A DNA stretch of 64,000 nucleotides from Blasia pusilla. Its lineage: Eukaryota > Marchantiophyta > Marchantiopsida > Blasiales. The stretch is from NCBI GenBank assembly GCA_050084515.1, contig CM114275.1:2914001-2978000 (forward strand), written 5' to 3'. The notes under the pieces are model-generated. The model worked only from the letters and a program-made list of their open reading frames with translations, made no database searches and was not told where the DNA came from. Positions 12,580-24,192 of the stretch are shown piece by piece. Made by a program: the position numbers and the translations under genes. Position 1 is the stretch's first letter; every line of letters begins with the position of its first letter.

Positions 12580-13560
12580 CCTTGAAAGGATCCGAGTTCT
12601 TGGGATCCCAATTGGCTTCTTCAACTATATCTCTAAGTTCTTGAATGAGGCCCTTTTGAAAGATGTAGAGCAGCTTCATTTGTTACCTCATTTAGGGATC
12701 CCCAATTGGCTTTTGGGATTCTCTCCCAATATTTTCTATGATAACCCTCTTACCTTCTTTGCACTTGTCCTCCCACTTCATCGTTCTTACATCAGTTATC
12801 CTCTTTTGACACTTCTATCATGGAAACTTTTTATCAACTTCTTGGCCTGAATACATTTGAGGGAAATGATGGTGTTTTGGTTTCACAACAAGTTGTATTG
12901 CCTATTTCTTTTGGAGGAGTGGGGCTTTCCCCCACAATTACATATGCTCCATTAGCTTTTTTGGGGGTTGGGCATTCATAATACTGACTATGACTTCAAG
13001 GTTTCTCTAAAGACATGCACCTATCTTGATGGATCATGTCGCCTATGTAGGGAAGGGACATCTTTTGTTCCAACAACAACTAAGATATGCCCAAGGTCTT
13101 CTTATTCTCACTACACGAGCAATTCTACCCGCTTTCAATCAATTGATTACCAAAGGGCTTGATTGACTTCAACAACATATCTTTGAGAATTTTCATCAAA
13201 TCAACTTTTCCACCATTCTCTCTGAGATATCCTCTGACATTCCTCAAGTTTTTTTGTGTTCATATACGAGTAAAGGAGGGGAGGCATGGCTTATTGCAAA
13301 TCCTCTTATTATTACATTTTTCTTTCCTCAAAGTATATTCTTGACAGCTTTGTGACTATGCATTAGACTCCCCAATCCTTCTCTCCTAGGTGTGCCAAAT
13401 CGTGTATACGGGGAATCTATTGATGCAAAGGCTATCCATGTTCTCTGGTATCCACATGGCAGAGAAAGAATGGCCACACATTATGTGATTAGAGAGGCAA
13501 TAACATCAATGGCCAGTATTGCATGATACACTGTTGGGCAAGAATAGCTCTATGTTCTAC
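12580..13560 (+). pseudogene. LINE (non-LTR retrotransposon) ORF2 3' remnant
   Basis: Conceptual translation in shifting plus-strand frames resembles the region downstream of the reverse transcriptase fingers in plant LINE ORF2 proteins. It includes a Phe-Gly-Gly-Val-Gly-Leu segment near 12910, a segment around HILMDHVAYVGKGHLLFQQQ-type sequence from about 13013, and a C-terminal segment IHVLWYPHGRERMATHYVIRE (near 13435-13495). In relatives the last block is a Cys-rich zinc-binding motif preceding a His-Asp; here the cysteines are lost. Several stops (for example near 13162 and 13350) and frameshifts mark a pseudogene. The reverse transcriptase core was not found, so this is a 5'-truncated copy. 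Assignment rests on remembered family resemblance. Confidence 0.55.
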
Positions 13561-14714
13561 CTTCAACTTCTCAAGAAACCTCTAAAAGCTAGGTGATGTA
13601 GTGGTTGTCACATCTTATTTTGACGTAGGTAGAGTTCTATCGCGTCGACGACATAGAGAGTCATCGGGTTGTTCACGTGTAACTTCTTCCCGAGATGTCG
13701 GATGAGGTTGACGATAGGTCTGTTGCGTCTCGAACGTCATTTATGCAATTTCCCTATTTTGGTCTTAGTCCGTCAGGTGACCCGTTGATCGAGTCAATGA
13801 TCATCTGGTAACCTGTACACACAAGTTACCATTGGGAGGGCTATTTTTGGGGGAAGACCCTTTTGGCTCTTCACCAGGGTATAAGAGTGAGAGAGATGGC
13901 TTTCTCAAGCCATCTTTCTCATGTTGAGCCTTAGGAGCATCTCTCTTGCATGTACGTGTGAGGGTGTGTATGAGCTAGGGTGCTAGCGTCCGAATTCACT
14001 CATAGCAGAGGATGGATGTGGTTCGATATGCCGATGTAGATTCATGAGTGGAGTTTTAGGCTGGGTGAGCTACTTTTACTACTCTGATTTTTTTGTGGGG
14101 TCTCGGTGTACATGCGTGAGTGTATTTTATTTATGTGTGGATCTACCCGTATGTTGAGGAAGATCGGTGTTGTGGGGTGTGTAGATGTGACCAACAATGT
14201 GGGTTGTGTAGCGATGTGTATGCGCATGACATGGTCGATCCGACTCGTTGTAACTTGATGTGTCAGGGACACATACTAAATGTTCGGTTGGCAAAGCAAC
14301 ATAAAGAATCAAGGAGTTAAGTTATACCTATATGCAAAAGATATATCGATGTTCCCACGAACCAACATCGAACGTTCTGAATATGGATACACACATCGCT
14401 TTCGTGGATAGTGGACAAGTGAAGGGTCTGAGGAATAATTCATGATGAGGGGAGATCAACCTCCGTCGCTGAGCTTGGTTGCTTGGTTCATGGCAAAAGG
14501 CTTAACTTGCAATGTAAGGATGAGGTTTCAAAACTCATAGCTTTCTCTTCACTTTCTTCAAAGCATAGCATAAAAAAAAGATCAACACTAATAGTTTGTA
14601 TTTTATTTTGGTTGATGGTAGAGTGGAAATGAAAAGAACACAAGTAGTAGCGCGATTTTAGCCCAAAAGTGTCTGAAGGATACTTGATCTTGGTTTTCGA
14701 GGGCAAAGCTCTCT
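13561..14714. other. Unassigned DNA, possible LTR-like fragment
   Basis: A TATA-like tataagagtg lies near 13880, followed by about 200 bases reminiscent of an LTR R/U5 region, but no second copy exists in the window. Three overlapping short frames at 14042-14320 look cysteine-rich only because of ATGT-rich composition. Confidence 0.3.
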
Positions 14715-15120
14715 TACAACCAACCATTTAATACAACCCTACAACATTTTGAACTTTTGTTTCAAAGTTGCGCCACCAATTTCCCAAAATTGCTGAAACC
14801 TCTTAGAGGGTTATTGATATAACTTCAAAATTAGAATTCATTGCATGGAAGGCTTTATTGGTTTTTAATGAATCCTTAACCAATATAAGTTCGAACCTTA
14901 ACATTTTCCATTTGCTATTGAAGCACTTTCCCTTAGAAAGAGCAAGATGATCAACTTGTCCTTGGATGTCTCTTGCAATCATTTGAGAATTGCCTTTGCA
15001 ATGACAAATGTTTCATAGAGCCACGTGCGGTGATTGATGAGGTCTGTGAGACGAGTCAAAGAATTGCAATTCAAATACAAGCTCAAAGATCCTCCTCGTG
15101 ATCTCTTGTCTAGGAACAAA
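14715..15120 (-). pseudogene. Possible decayed coding remnant, unrecognised
   Basis: One minus-strand frame stays protein-like for about 130 codons with three stops. It reads through segments such as RDIQGQVDHLALSKGKCF and ILGNWWRNFETKVQNVVGL. Charged and hydrophobic residues alternate as in helical proteins, and the stops are single-base changes. I do not recognise the family. It could be an exon of a dead host gene or a transposon-borne fragment. Confidence 0.3.
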
Positions 15121-16887
15121 GTTTTTCACTTGCCTTACGAATGAATTCTTTTCATGACGAATGACGTTAAAATGATTTGTCTTCTAGTTGAAGGATGACC
15201 TTCTCATCCAAGGCTTCAAAGAAAACGTAAAAAGTTTCATTTTCCTCTCCAACAGAAATATTGTCCAATTTCATTTTCTTTCGCTCAAGTAAATATCTTG
15301 GGATCTAGTAGTTACTCATAATTGCATTTTCTCATGACACATTTTACCATGATTTTGTATCGCATATAAGACATGCATCCTATTGATTTATTCTTCTTAC
15401 CATGAAAAATATTTGGGCAATTCCATATCTTTTGATACTTTTCAGAAAACATGTGCCGTTAAAACTGTAATAAGCGTTACACTTGTCATATTACTGGCTC
15501 GAGCTAAACAATGGTCAAGCCATCCTATGTCTTCCACCTTCAATTATGGTAAAAGGCAATTCGATTCATTGCTAGGAGTATCAAAGAGGTTTTTGGCCCA
15601 GTATTTTTCACATATCCACCTCAAATTTCCTGAGCCCGAGATCGCAGCAGATCTGGTTCTCGCGGTACCCCACCCTTACAGTGTAAAGTTGTTGATGGTG
15701 AGACTGTCTTCGGCGGTTATGTAAACGGACCACATCAACATCGTCTGTTCGCAGACACATCATCCCACCAAAGAATGTACAATCCAATTACTTCCACTGG
15801 CGCTTGCTGTCTCCCGGATGTTGCAAGTGAGTCCATTGTGTAGTCACTTGACATCTGTAGCTAGAATAGGAAGATGGCCGGAGAAGACACACAAAACCCG
15901 CACACTTTTCATATTTCTCGATATTAAGTGTCGAATAAGCTAGTTGCATATATCGTACCTTGTCAACACGGCATACGGTTTCGGTCTGCTACAGAGAATC
16001 AGGGAGATATATGTATCTGTAAGGAGACCAAAACTTGGGAATACAGTGTTAACATTTAAACGAGAGTTCACCTTTGCATTCTTCCCCTCCATTCCCGAGA
16101 GAAGATTCGTAGGATGGGCTTAGACTAGTTTCCAACAGTCTCCAGATAGCTATTTGATGAAAAATAGACTTTCCGGAAAACATCTAGGTAATTGGTTCCA
16201 ACACACGAGTCGAAGATCTGCAAACAATGAAAGGGGTCTTCAGCTTTACAACTTAAAAACTAAACATCAGTGAATGAAGCTGTTAGATACTTGATGGAAG
16301 GTATTTAACTTGTTCAGTCGGAGTCCACAGTTTTCTTGTTTTGCTTGAGTTAGAACTTCAATTACGGAAGCCCTACAATTATCAGCGACCAGTTCATGCT
16401 ATAACGCCTTTGATAGACCAAAGGCTCACACTAGGACACTAACGGAAGGCTGAGGGAAGAAAATTTTGAATACTTTTTGAAAGGTCTATCTTCAAAGTCC
16501 AAACGCAAATCTAATTATTGTTTTACAGAAAAAAAGTACATCCGACGCACGATCCGTTTAGAATCGGGTCACTTAAACTTGCATTCCACGAGATGAATCT
16601 ATGACGAGACACAGTGCCGCCACACCAATTTCATACCCATAGGCATACGCCGCGTACGAGGCGTATGCCATCAACTATGTTGACCACAGAGGTGCCGTCC
16701 ACGACCTCCTGAGGACCTAATCCACGACCACTCGACAGCAATTCGTAAAGACAGAGAAAATCGATACTATGGAAAAGCAAAATTCGAACGCTGAAGATAC
16801 GCGAGGGATGATCGGGTAAACAAGGGGATTCTCAGAGACACATCACTGGAGGAACAAGAACGCACCAACCTCATCTTGAAGACTTGC
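15121..16887. other. Unassigned DNA with a perfect inverted repeat
   Basis: A plus-strand open frame at 15383-15724 (113 codons) has no recognisable domain. At 16642-16669 two perfect 10-bp arms (ggcatacgcc) flank an 8-base spacer, about 220 bases beyond the stop codon of the minus-strand gene at 16888, so the hairpin could fall in that gene's 3' untranslated region. Confidence 0.4.
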
Positions 16888-17262
16888 TTATTTCATCCTA
16901 GTGGATTGAACATCGGTCGGCCCGGGACAATATTTAGCATGACAATACTTGTTCGCCTCCTCCGAGAAGTAGGAACAGAAGTCTGCGGTCATCCATCCGC
17001 AGCTTTTATTAACATCTTCCTCCACATCACTGCAGCAGGTACCTAACAGGTCGTAGCCAGCTCCAGAGCACGTCCACAGGCGCGCAACGATGTCATCGTG
17101 GTTATAACAACCCGTGACCTGGGGTTGCATGAAGGATATGATAGTAATTACTCCGATTATGCACGACAGTATCAATATTGACCAGATAAGAAATTGAGTC
17201 CAACTGGACGCCCCCATTCTTTGCGGAACTCTTTGATTTCCTGAAACGTATCCCTCGACTGT
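16888..17262 (-). CDS. Terminal exon of a Cys-rich single-pass membrane protein
   Basis: On the minus strand a strong 3' splice site (a pyrimidine-rich run ending cccggcag) precedes 17262. From there the frame stays open for about 124 codons to a TAA at 16888-16890. The peptide has a basic stretch, then a hydrophobic segment FLIWSILILSCIIGVITII that fits one membrane span. A roughly 80-residue tail follows with about eleven cysteines, including CC and C-x3-YC pairs (CSGAG, GTCCSD, KSCGW, DFCSYF, KYCHAKYCPG), suggesting an extracellular disulfide-bonded domain. A methionine just before the span (MGASSW) could be the start if the upstream exon is 5' untranslated. Tetraspanin-like or other small secretory-pathway proteins are possible, but I do not recognise the family. 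GC-rich third positions differ from the surrounding transposons, which supports a host gene. Confidence 0.55.
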   Translation of the reverse strand, partial: TVEGYVSGNQRVPQRMGASSWTQFLIWSILILSCIIGVITIISFMQPQVTGCYNHDDIVARLWTCSGAGYDLLGTCCSDVEEDVNKSCGWMTADFCSYFSEEANKYCHAKYCPGPTDVQSTRMK

Positions 17263-18082
17263 CTGCCGGGAGAGGGAAAAAACAACAGTGTTGAGAAGAG
17301 AAATCAAATCCGTCAGCTACTTCATCGCAGAGAAGCGACTTCCGCCTTCAAGCGTTGATCAATAATCTCCTACTTTCGAATCCCTCCCACGCGGCGCACT
17401 GGAATGATTTTTGACTGCGGAGGACCAACAGGACTTTGCTTATTGATTGAGGCAAACACCGGACCGCGAATTTCGTTTGAATTTTGCCTCTCTTCTGCTG
17501 CGCCACGCATCATGCCTGCTCAGCGTTAAGGTAGTAATGACACATGGTGCGATGCAGCCCGACCGCATGCGCGGAAGCGAATTTCTGATAGGGTTGCCAG
17601 CTGCTCCCGCACCAAACTTGTGCGACCGACGGCAATGCCTCCTACACGTGCTGCTCGACTACAACATCTGGGACTTCGCCTCTGTGTCTGGACGCGACAG
17701 CGATCAATACCAATTCGAAGCGAAACGATCATCCTATAGAAAAGCGAGGGAAATAAAAGGAAGTGATTATTTACACCTTGTCATGGATTGATTTCCTTTT
17801 CGGGGTTAGCCCTCGCTCCGAGTCTCCGACAAGTGTCCTTTTTATTGTGACACATTTTAGTTTCGAAAAAATTGTTGTTATATTACAAAAGGAATTTTTA
17901 TAGTACGGGCATTTTACTTATAGTACTTATTTATGCCCGTAGGACCCATCGGTTTAGATTTAGCATGAAACTTTTGGATCGACATATATCCATTTTATTA
18001 TAAAATAAATTTTCAAAAGAGGATAAAGATATAACATTTCAAAATAGGAGTCAAAAAATGCACAATGGAATGCATTTTTTGA
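17263..18082. other. Region upstream of the membrane-protein exon
   Basis: It contains the putative intron (to about 17320) and a GC-richer stretch (17330-17740) that could include 5' exons or the promoter of the minus-strand gene. Overlapping frames on both strands (17447-17791 plus, 17526-17732 minus) are not recognisable. An inverted repeat (acgggcat with atgcccgt, about 17903-17941) and a hairpin at 18051-18082 (tcaaaaaatgca arms) lead into the GC-rich repeats. Confidence 0.35.
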
Positions 18083-18318
18083 CCTGCCCTAAAGCCCGCG
18101 TGCGGTCTGGTTGCGGGCCTTGGAGCCCGCCTGCGGGCTAGGGCGCAAGCTCCTTGCGATCCTTGGAGCCCGCCTGCAAGCTAGAGCGCAGGCTCCTTGC
18201 GAGCCTTCGAGCCCGCCTGTGGGCTAGGCCCAATAGCCTGCGTGCGGGCTGCGGGCGGGCCTTGGAGCCCTTGTGTGGTCTAGGGCGCGGGCTGTGCAGG
18301 CCGTACGGGCAGGCGTTG
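18083..18318. repeat. GC-rich tandem repeat, ~42-bp unit
   Basis: A phrase gagcccgcctgcgggctagg recurs near 18123, 18166, 18208 and, more degenerate, 18265. The GCCCG and CGGGC sub-motifs make each unit self-complementary. The block sits 0.7 kb before the hAT coding remnant in strongly AT-rich DNA. It may be the subterminal repeat region of that transposon. Confidence 0.7.
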
Positions 18319-19032
18319 TGATTTTACTAGGATTTTAAATGAATTTGTCTAGGGGTTGGGTGATTGACGGCTTGAGAGGTTGGAGTAGGATTGTTGTAAT
18401 AGAGGATAGGTTAGTTAGAAATGAGAATAATTGAAGAGTTTGTGATAGTAGTGATGGAGAAAGGAAGGAAAATATTAAAATAGATTTTAATAGGATGGTT
18501 GTATTGCAAAATAGGTCTGTTGGAAATTTAGAGTAGGTCAAAAAGTTAGGATAGGTCAAGAAGGAATCTAATAGGAGAATAAAAGCAAGTTTGTTAAATG
18601 AAAATTAGTGGAGATGGTTTAGTAATCAATTGTAAGTGGGGGTAGATGATTTGGGAAGGTAAAAGGGTTCATTCTCTTCCTTCCATCCTCCCCTATATAA
18701 ACTTGCTCATTTCTGTTATACTCTCACAATCTCATTCCTCCCTTTATCCATATCTCTCTCTCTCAGAAGTTTTTTTTTCTCCATAGATAGTTGAACTTGA
18801 TAAGTGAGAATATGTTTTGCCATTCCATAACTCTGATAAGTTAAGGTATTTTGATTATTTAGGTTAGCATATTGATTTTTCTTGTTCATAGTGAGTGTTC
18901 CAAGTTTTGTTATTTGAGCATTCACAAAAAATATTTGGTATAATTTGCATATATTTTACTGGTTGATATATCCTAGTATTGACATAGTTAATTATTGCAA
19001 ATTATCCAAATATTGTTGGGCAGGGTTAGTGT

Positions 19033-21095
19033 TTGCCTCCTTACATGACTAAAGCCAGAGAACTCCAAGAGATAGTGAAGAAACATTGGGAAGAAGTACA
19101 GATGAAAGGTGTAACATCAAGCACATGGCAGTGCAAGTATTGTTCCTATTATATGAAAATCTATCACAACACGCAGATGGTGGAGCATTTTACACAAGAG
19201 AGACAAAAGAAAAAGAATGGGAATCAAGATACCCATTATGCCAAATTATGTGTAGAGGTCTCTCCCAGCATGCAACAAGATCTCCGAAATAGGGTACTGC
19301 TGGGAAATGGACAAAGAAGGGAAGCGAGACCTTCGAGTGAAGCGGAAGAGATGAATCCATTATAAGTAGGTTCGCAAAAGAGAGTAAATAGTATTTATGT
19401 TGTGCAAAATATTGATGGGATTTCGGACATGCCACCGAGTGACAGTCTCAAAGAATGTAGAGGAGTTGTTGGGCCCATTGGAGGGAATAGTAGTTACGGG
19501 AAGAAGCAAGCCAATCTGAGGGATTCTTTTAACATCAAAGGAATAGAAGTTGCGAATGATATGTGTGCGAAGTGTTTCTACAAATGTGGAATACCATTCA
19601 ATATAGTATGGCAAGATGCTTTCAAACGAGCAATGTTGGCAACAAAAAAGATGAAGGGTTACTCAGGTCCTAGTTACAATTCGTTGCACACCATCCTACT
19701 TGAGAAAGATATGGGGAAGCTGAAAAAAAAGGTGGATGGCATATTGGACAATTTGCGTTTGGGGGCTATCATCATAACAGATTCTTGGACCAATGTGAGG
19801 AGCGAGTCTTTAGTGAACATATGGTCTCGTGTCCACAAGGTGAGGTCATGATTGAGTTGGTAGATATCAAGGCAGAATGGTTGGCAGGTCACATAGAGAG
19901 GACTATCATGGGCATCGGTTCAGAGAATGTGTTGCAACTTGTGACAGACAATGCTAGCAATATAATGAGCAAGCAACAAGGAAAATTATCAGAGCAAAGT
20001 TTCCTCATATTCTTTGGGATGGATGCGTATCACATTCTCTTGATCTAGTCTCCGAAGAGTGGGGTAATGGCCTTGGATGGAAAGGATTTTTGCATAAGCT
20101 AGTGAGATTGTAGTATTTGTGAAGACTAGAACTTGGGTGATGTCCAAATTCATGGAAACCAATCCAATGAAGAGAAATTTATTGCTTCCTATAAACACAA
20201 GCTTTGCCATAAATTTTATCATGTTGGGACGCGTCTTAGAATTGAGGGAGACGTTCCATGCCATGGTTGTCACCAAAGCTTTTAGAGAGTATTTCAATGG
20301 CAGGGATGCAAAGCAAAGGGCGAAGGCACGAGAGATTGAGACTACTATGGCCAATCATAATTTTTGGATCAAGGGTGAGGAGTTTTTTGAGAGATTGTGA
20401 TGGTCATAAAGCAATGATTGGGCGTATTTATTGCCATATTTTTGAGATAATGGAAGAGACTCGTTCTTTTCCTGTAACTCCATGGTCCGCTGTGGATGGA
20501 AGGCATCGCGGTTATTTTTTTTATCTTTGTTTAGAGCTACAGAGATTGTCGATGTTATTTCTAGGCGGTGGGTACTTATCCACAACAAGTTACATACAAT
20601 AGGCTACATTTTCGCCCCTTACAATCTTCTTGATAGTGTTCAAGACGTCACTATAAATGCTGAGTTCATGAGAGATTTCAAACAATATCTAGAACTTTAT
20701 GAAAAGGGGATGCATGACCTCAAAGTCACCGAGGCTAATTCTAATGTGGCTACTTGCTTGCAAGAGTTGGAGAACATTGTGAACCATTAGGAACTATTGT
20801 GGATGAGTTTGGTAGGGAAGTTGTTGATTCACTTGGCCCCTCTGATTGGTGAAGCATGCACGGTCAAGGTGCACCAACATTGCACTATGTGGCTAAGTCC
20901 ATGTTAGCATAAGTGGTTTCATCTTCTTCAGCGGAGAGAAATTGGAGTAGTTATGGTTTCATCCACAACAAGCACAGGAATAAATTGACCAACGAGCGTG
21001 CCAGGGATTTGATCTACATCTACAAAAACTCACGGTTTGGAGACAAGGGTGTTTCTCGCAAATCAAGACAAGTGCTCTTGTACGAGAAATGATTT
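19033..21095 (+). pseudogene. hAT-family transposase remnant (BED, DUF659, dimerisation domain)
   Basis: Three hallmark segments occur in order. A BED-type zinc finger (W-x-CKYC followed by H-x4-EHF) spans about 19110-19190. A DUF659 domain (GIPFNIVWQDAFKRAM, then TDSWTN) runs at about 19580-19800. A C-terminal hAT dimerisation block (SSSSAERNWSSYGFIHNK, then LTNERARDLIYIYKN) lies at about 20925-21030. Transposases of this type cut and paste DNA with 8-bp target duplications. The reading frame is broken by many stops and shifts (for example near 19363, 19850, 20047, 20398 and 20790), so the copy is inactive. Terminal inverted repeats could not be fixed. The flanking GC-rich repeats (18.1-18.3 kb) and the TGACT-rich tract (21.3-21.5 kb) may be its subterminal regions. 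Confidence 0.85.
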
Positions 21096-21283
21096 TGTGA
21101 AAGGGATGGACAAGAACAAGCTAGAAGGGTAGTAAAAGATGGCAATGAATCTAGCTTGCATGCAAGAAACCGTGATGTTAATCATGAAAATAACCTTGAC
21201 TTGCAAGATGAGGACCTAGAGGAGGTGGATGTGATATGTGGAATTCAAGGCATCGAAGGCACTAGAAGAAAATCATGGTTTTT

Positions 21284-21506
21284 ATGACTATGACTCTAAT
21301 GACTAAAGTTCTTCATGACTGGATTGTATGACTAGAACATGTCTTAGTCATTTGGTAGTCATATCTAACCATAAAATTACAATATTTCAGTCATATAGAA
21401 ATAAGACTAAATGGTTGAATCATTTTGGGACATGGTTCAGACGTATTAAAAATGACTATGGAATTTTTGAGTCATTTTAAAGCATGACATGCTAACTTGT
21501 AGTCAT
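21284..21506. repeat. Cluster of TGACT/AGTCA motifs
   Basis: About eleven copies of TGACT or its complement AGTCA lie within roughly 220 bases, in both orientations. Clusters of short motifs next to transposon ends often bind the transposase. This one lies just 3' of the hAT remnant, consistent with its subterminal region. Confidence 0.55.
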
Positions 21507-21510
21507 ATAA

Positions 21511-23513
21511 TTTTAATTATGCCTAAACCATAAAATGAAAAAGATTTATTGTCATATTATAAACTAATTTTTTTCCCATTTACTCATATAAATTCTTTAT
21601 TTGGCCCGAGTTGAAATATTTCTTAAAAAGAAATTTTAAATTATTTAGAAACAATTAAACTTGGAAATAAAAATCACTAACTAAATGAAATTAATTAAAA
21701 ATTTAAAGAATTGGTAAATCAAACGGTTTAACCAAGAGTTTTTTTTTTTATAAGAAGAAAGCGCATGCATAGGATTTAGGAGATCTAACCTAAGGAAGAG
21801 AGTGTGCGGGAGTCAAAAGATCTAACCTAAAAAGAAGAGTGCGTGAGAGTAAGACAATCTTGTTTTCTTTTGTTCATAGCGGGCGTTATTTGTCTTGAAT
21901 TATCATCGGGACCATCATCTCGTCTCAAGGCTTAGTAATCTCTTTATCTCTCTCACACTCAAATTGAAGTTGCATTGCCCTATCGGATCAAACAGAAGAA
22001 GGGGGTGTAGGGGTGAGTTCGGATTCCGGAGATGCACGACGGGAGCAATTGCAAGCATAGTCGCTTGGCTCACATGTGATTTGAAGGACGGACGCACGAG
22101 GTATGTGTGTGTGCCTTGCACAGCAACCATGGCATTGCAAGGGGCTTGTGATAAGGATTCTTGAGTGTGGCCGCCTACGCATTCGCTCTTTTGTGTGTGC
22201 ACTCTCACGCCCTCAGTTGTTTGTCTTGCTCTCCACAACTCTCAATAGCTCCTGCCTCAGCTTGTGCTTTTGCCGTCGCCTCTACTCAAGAATCTTTGGA
22301 ACAATTTTTTGGCCGCTGTAGTTTATCGGCTTCAATTGCGACTTCTAGGATGCGCGGAGGGAATGGCAAGGGCCTTTGCAACATGTCTTCAAGAGGATCT
22401 TTCCTTGCAGATTGCCTTGTCATGCGATTCATCCTAGAATATACCCAATGTTCAACCATTTGCAAGAGATGGAAATGTACGACAACAACGGACCCAATTT
22501 TTGAATGCTTACAAATTTTTGTGACTTCCTGATTTCGAGAGATGGGTTCGAGAATATGGTAAGAGCTCTAGTGCACGGTCCATTGGAATCGATCGCAATG
22601 AGCCTTTTGATGGATCTGAGAAATTGCGATTTGAGCAGCAATCTTAGCACCCACTGCAATTGTGTATGGTGTCATGAGAGTATGCGTTGTAAGGTCGAGT
22701 AGTCATACAAAATTGATTTTGTTAGCGTCCACGTTTAGAGTGGCCGGTATCTATCTACCCCCTTGGAACTCCTTGCATTTGGGATTCTATATTGGGGCGG
22801 TCAATTCTGGATTTTGGTTGTGGCCCTTCGGCGCATTGGACATACTAATAGGCGCTTTGTGTTGATGGGGTTTTCCATTGGCTGCAAGAATCCGTGTCTA
22901 TTTCCTACTCCTCCCCCTCTATTGGTCTCTCGCTAATCCTCTCAGTCATGGACTTGTGTGTATTATGAAGGTTTGGTGCATTAGATTGAGCCATATGCTA
23001 GTGTTTTTCTTCTTCTCGTAGTGGTAAGCTTGGATGCCTCATGGAGGTGTGGTGCTTGGATGGGTATGAAATCCTTGTCCCTCACTCCATTCCTACTGGA
23101 AGTGGAGATTATTTGTGCTCTTCCAGGCTCTGGTGGCCGATTTTATAACTCCACAAGTCGGCCTTGTTTCATTTCATCTCTCCTTTTTCGTGGAAGTTGT
23201 GGATTGGTGTGCCTTATGGAAGTGGGAAGGTAGTGGAAAGTTGGGTCAAATGCGAGGCAAATCCTCACGTATTTCATGTTCCATTCCATATTTTGCTTCT
23301 TTTCTCTACAATATAGAAACTCTACTTTACCACTTTGAAAATGAATTAAAAAAATCCGGGACTTTCAGGCCCAAGAAATATAGTAATTGTGCGCATTTCA
23401 AATTGTTCCTTTACTTTGATGCCTCTCACGAGCCTTCCTAAGTTCCTAGAAATAATGTCTAGGCGTTCCTTAGCCCGCACACCTTGGTTTGTGTGTCTTT
23501 GGAGGTCTAGCAA
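21511..23513. other. Unassigned DNA between hAT remnant and element B
   Basis: The first 300 bases are AT-rich. From about 21895 to 22870 several overlapping frames of 60-123 codons occur on both strands with no recognisable domain. Nothing else was supported. Confidence 0.3.
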
Positions 23514-23825
23514 TATCGTATAGTAAAATCACCCACTATGTAAACTCCTCTCTCATTAAGTGTTAGTGAAAGTTTTGTTAATATTCAGTAAATTAGCTTA
23601 GGAAAATAAAATTTTCATGTTTAAACCTCTTTATGGTGCCTCTTTCATACGGGGCCAACTTTAGGAAAAGAGGTTATAAATGAGAAATGGGATTATAAAA
23701 GTAAAGTAGTGGGGTTGGTGCTTTAATGAACGGAAAGAAAAAATAGTCTTGGTTGATGGCTAGGGTAGTTGGGATAGCTTGGAAGATATGAAGTGAATAA
23801 TGGAGGATATTTTGGAAGGGATAAG
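23514..23825 (+). repeat. Element B 5' LTR, left half
   Basis: It matches 35634-35945 and 37351-37660. It is cut exactly at the ATAAG target duplication of element A, and the LTR resumes at 29473. Confidence 0.85.
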
Positions 23826-24179
23826 TGTAACTCTCCAACTCACGGAACCACTCTAGAGTTGCTCAAACGTAGAATGCCCCCCGAGGCCTCTTCTCTTCCT
23901 TTATATACTTAGAGATAGATACAATGAAGACAAATTAGCTCTACCTATCCTTATGCCACATGTCATACTCTCAAAGCATGAGAGAATCTCATGTGGACTC
24001 TAATATCCCAACCTCATCTTCCTCAACCTCATCCTTATCTTCCTTTTCACCAACCTATGGCCCCACTCTCATCTTTATCTCATGTATCGTGTCTTTTCTT
24101 TTTTTGGTTGATTCTTTCCCACTTATGCATTTCATGTTATAGATTCTAACTTAACTATGACTAACAAAGGATGATTATA
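23826..24179 (-). repeat. Element A 3' LTR
   Basis: It begins (plus-strand view) tgtaactctccaac and ends gatgattata, matching 29134-29472 along its length with scattered substitutions and a small length difference. On the coding strand the LTR runs from TATAA to GTTACA, so the 5' end departs from the usual TG. Confidence 0.9.
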
Positions 24180-24192
24180 AACCTCCCCCCAT
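24180..24192 (-). promoter_or_regulatory. Polypurine tract of element A
   Basis: On the minus strand the sequence aatggggggaggt lies directly between the stop codon of the chromodomain and the 3' LTR. It is the expected primer for plus-strand DNA synthesis. Confidence 0.85.

Noticed and set aside
14042-14320. Short overlapping frames on both strands that look Cys- or Thr/His-rich
   Set aside because: The pattern follows from ATGTG/TGTGT-rich composition; three frames are open at once and none has a domain or start context.
15383-15724. 113-codon plus-strand ORF as a gene
   Set aside because: No recognisable domain, no splice context and weak coding character.
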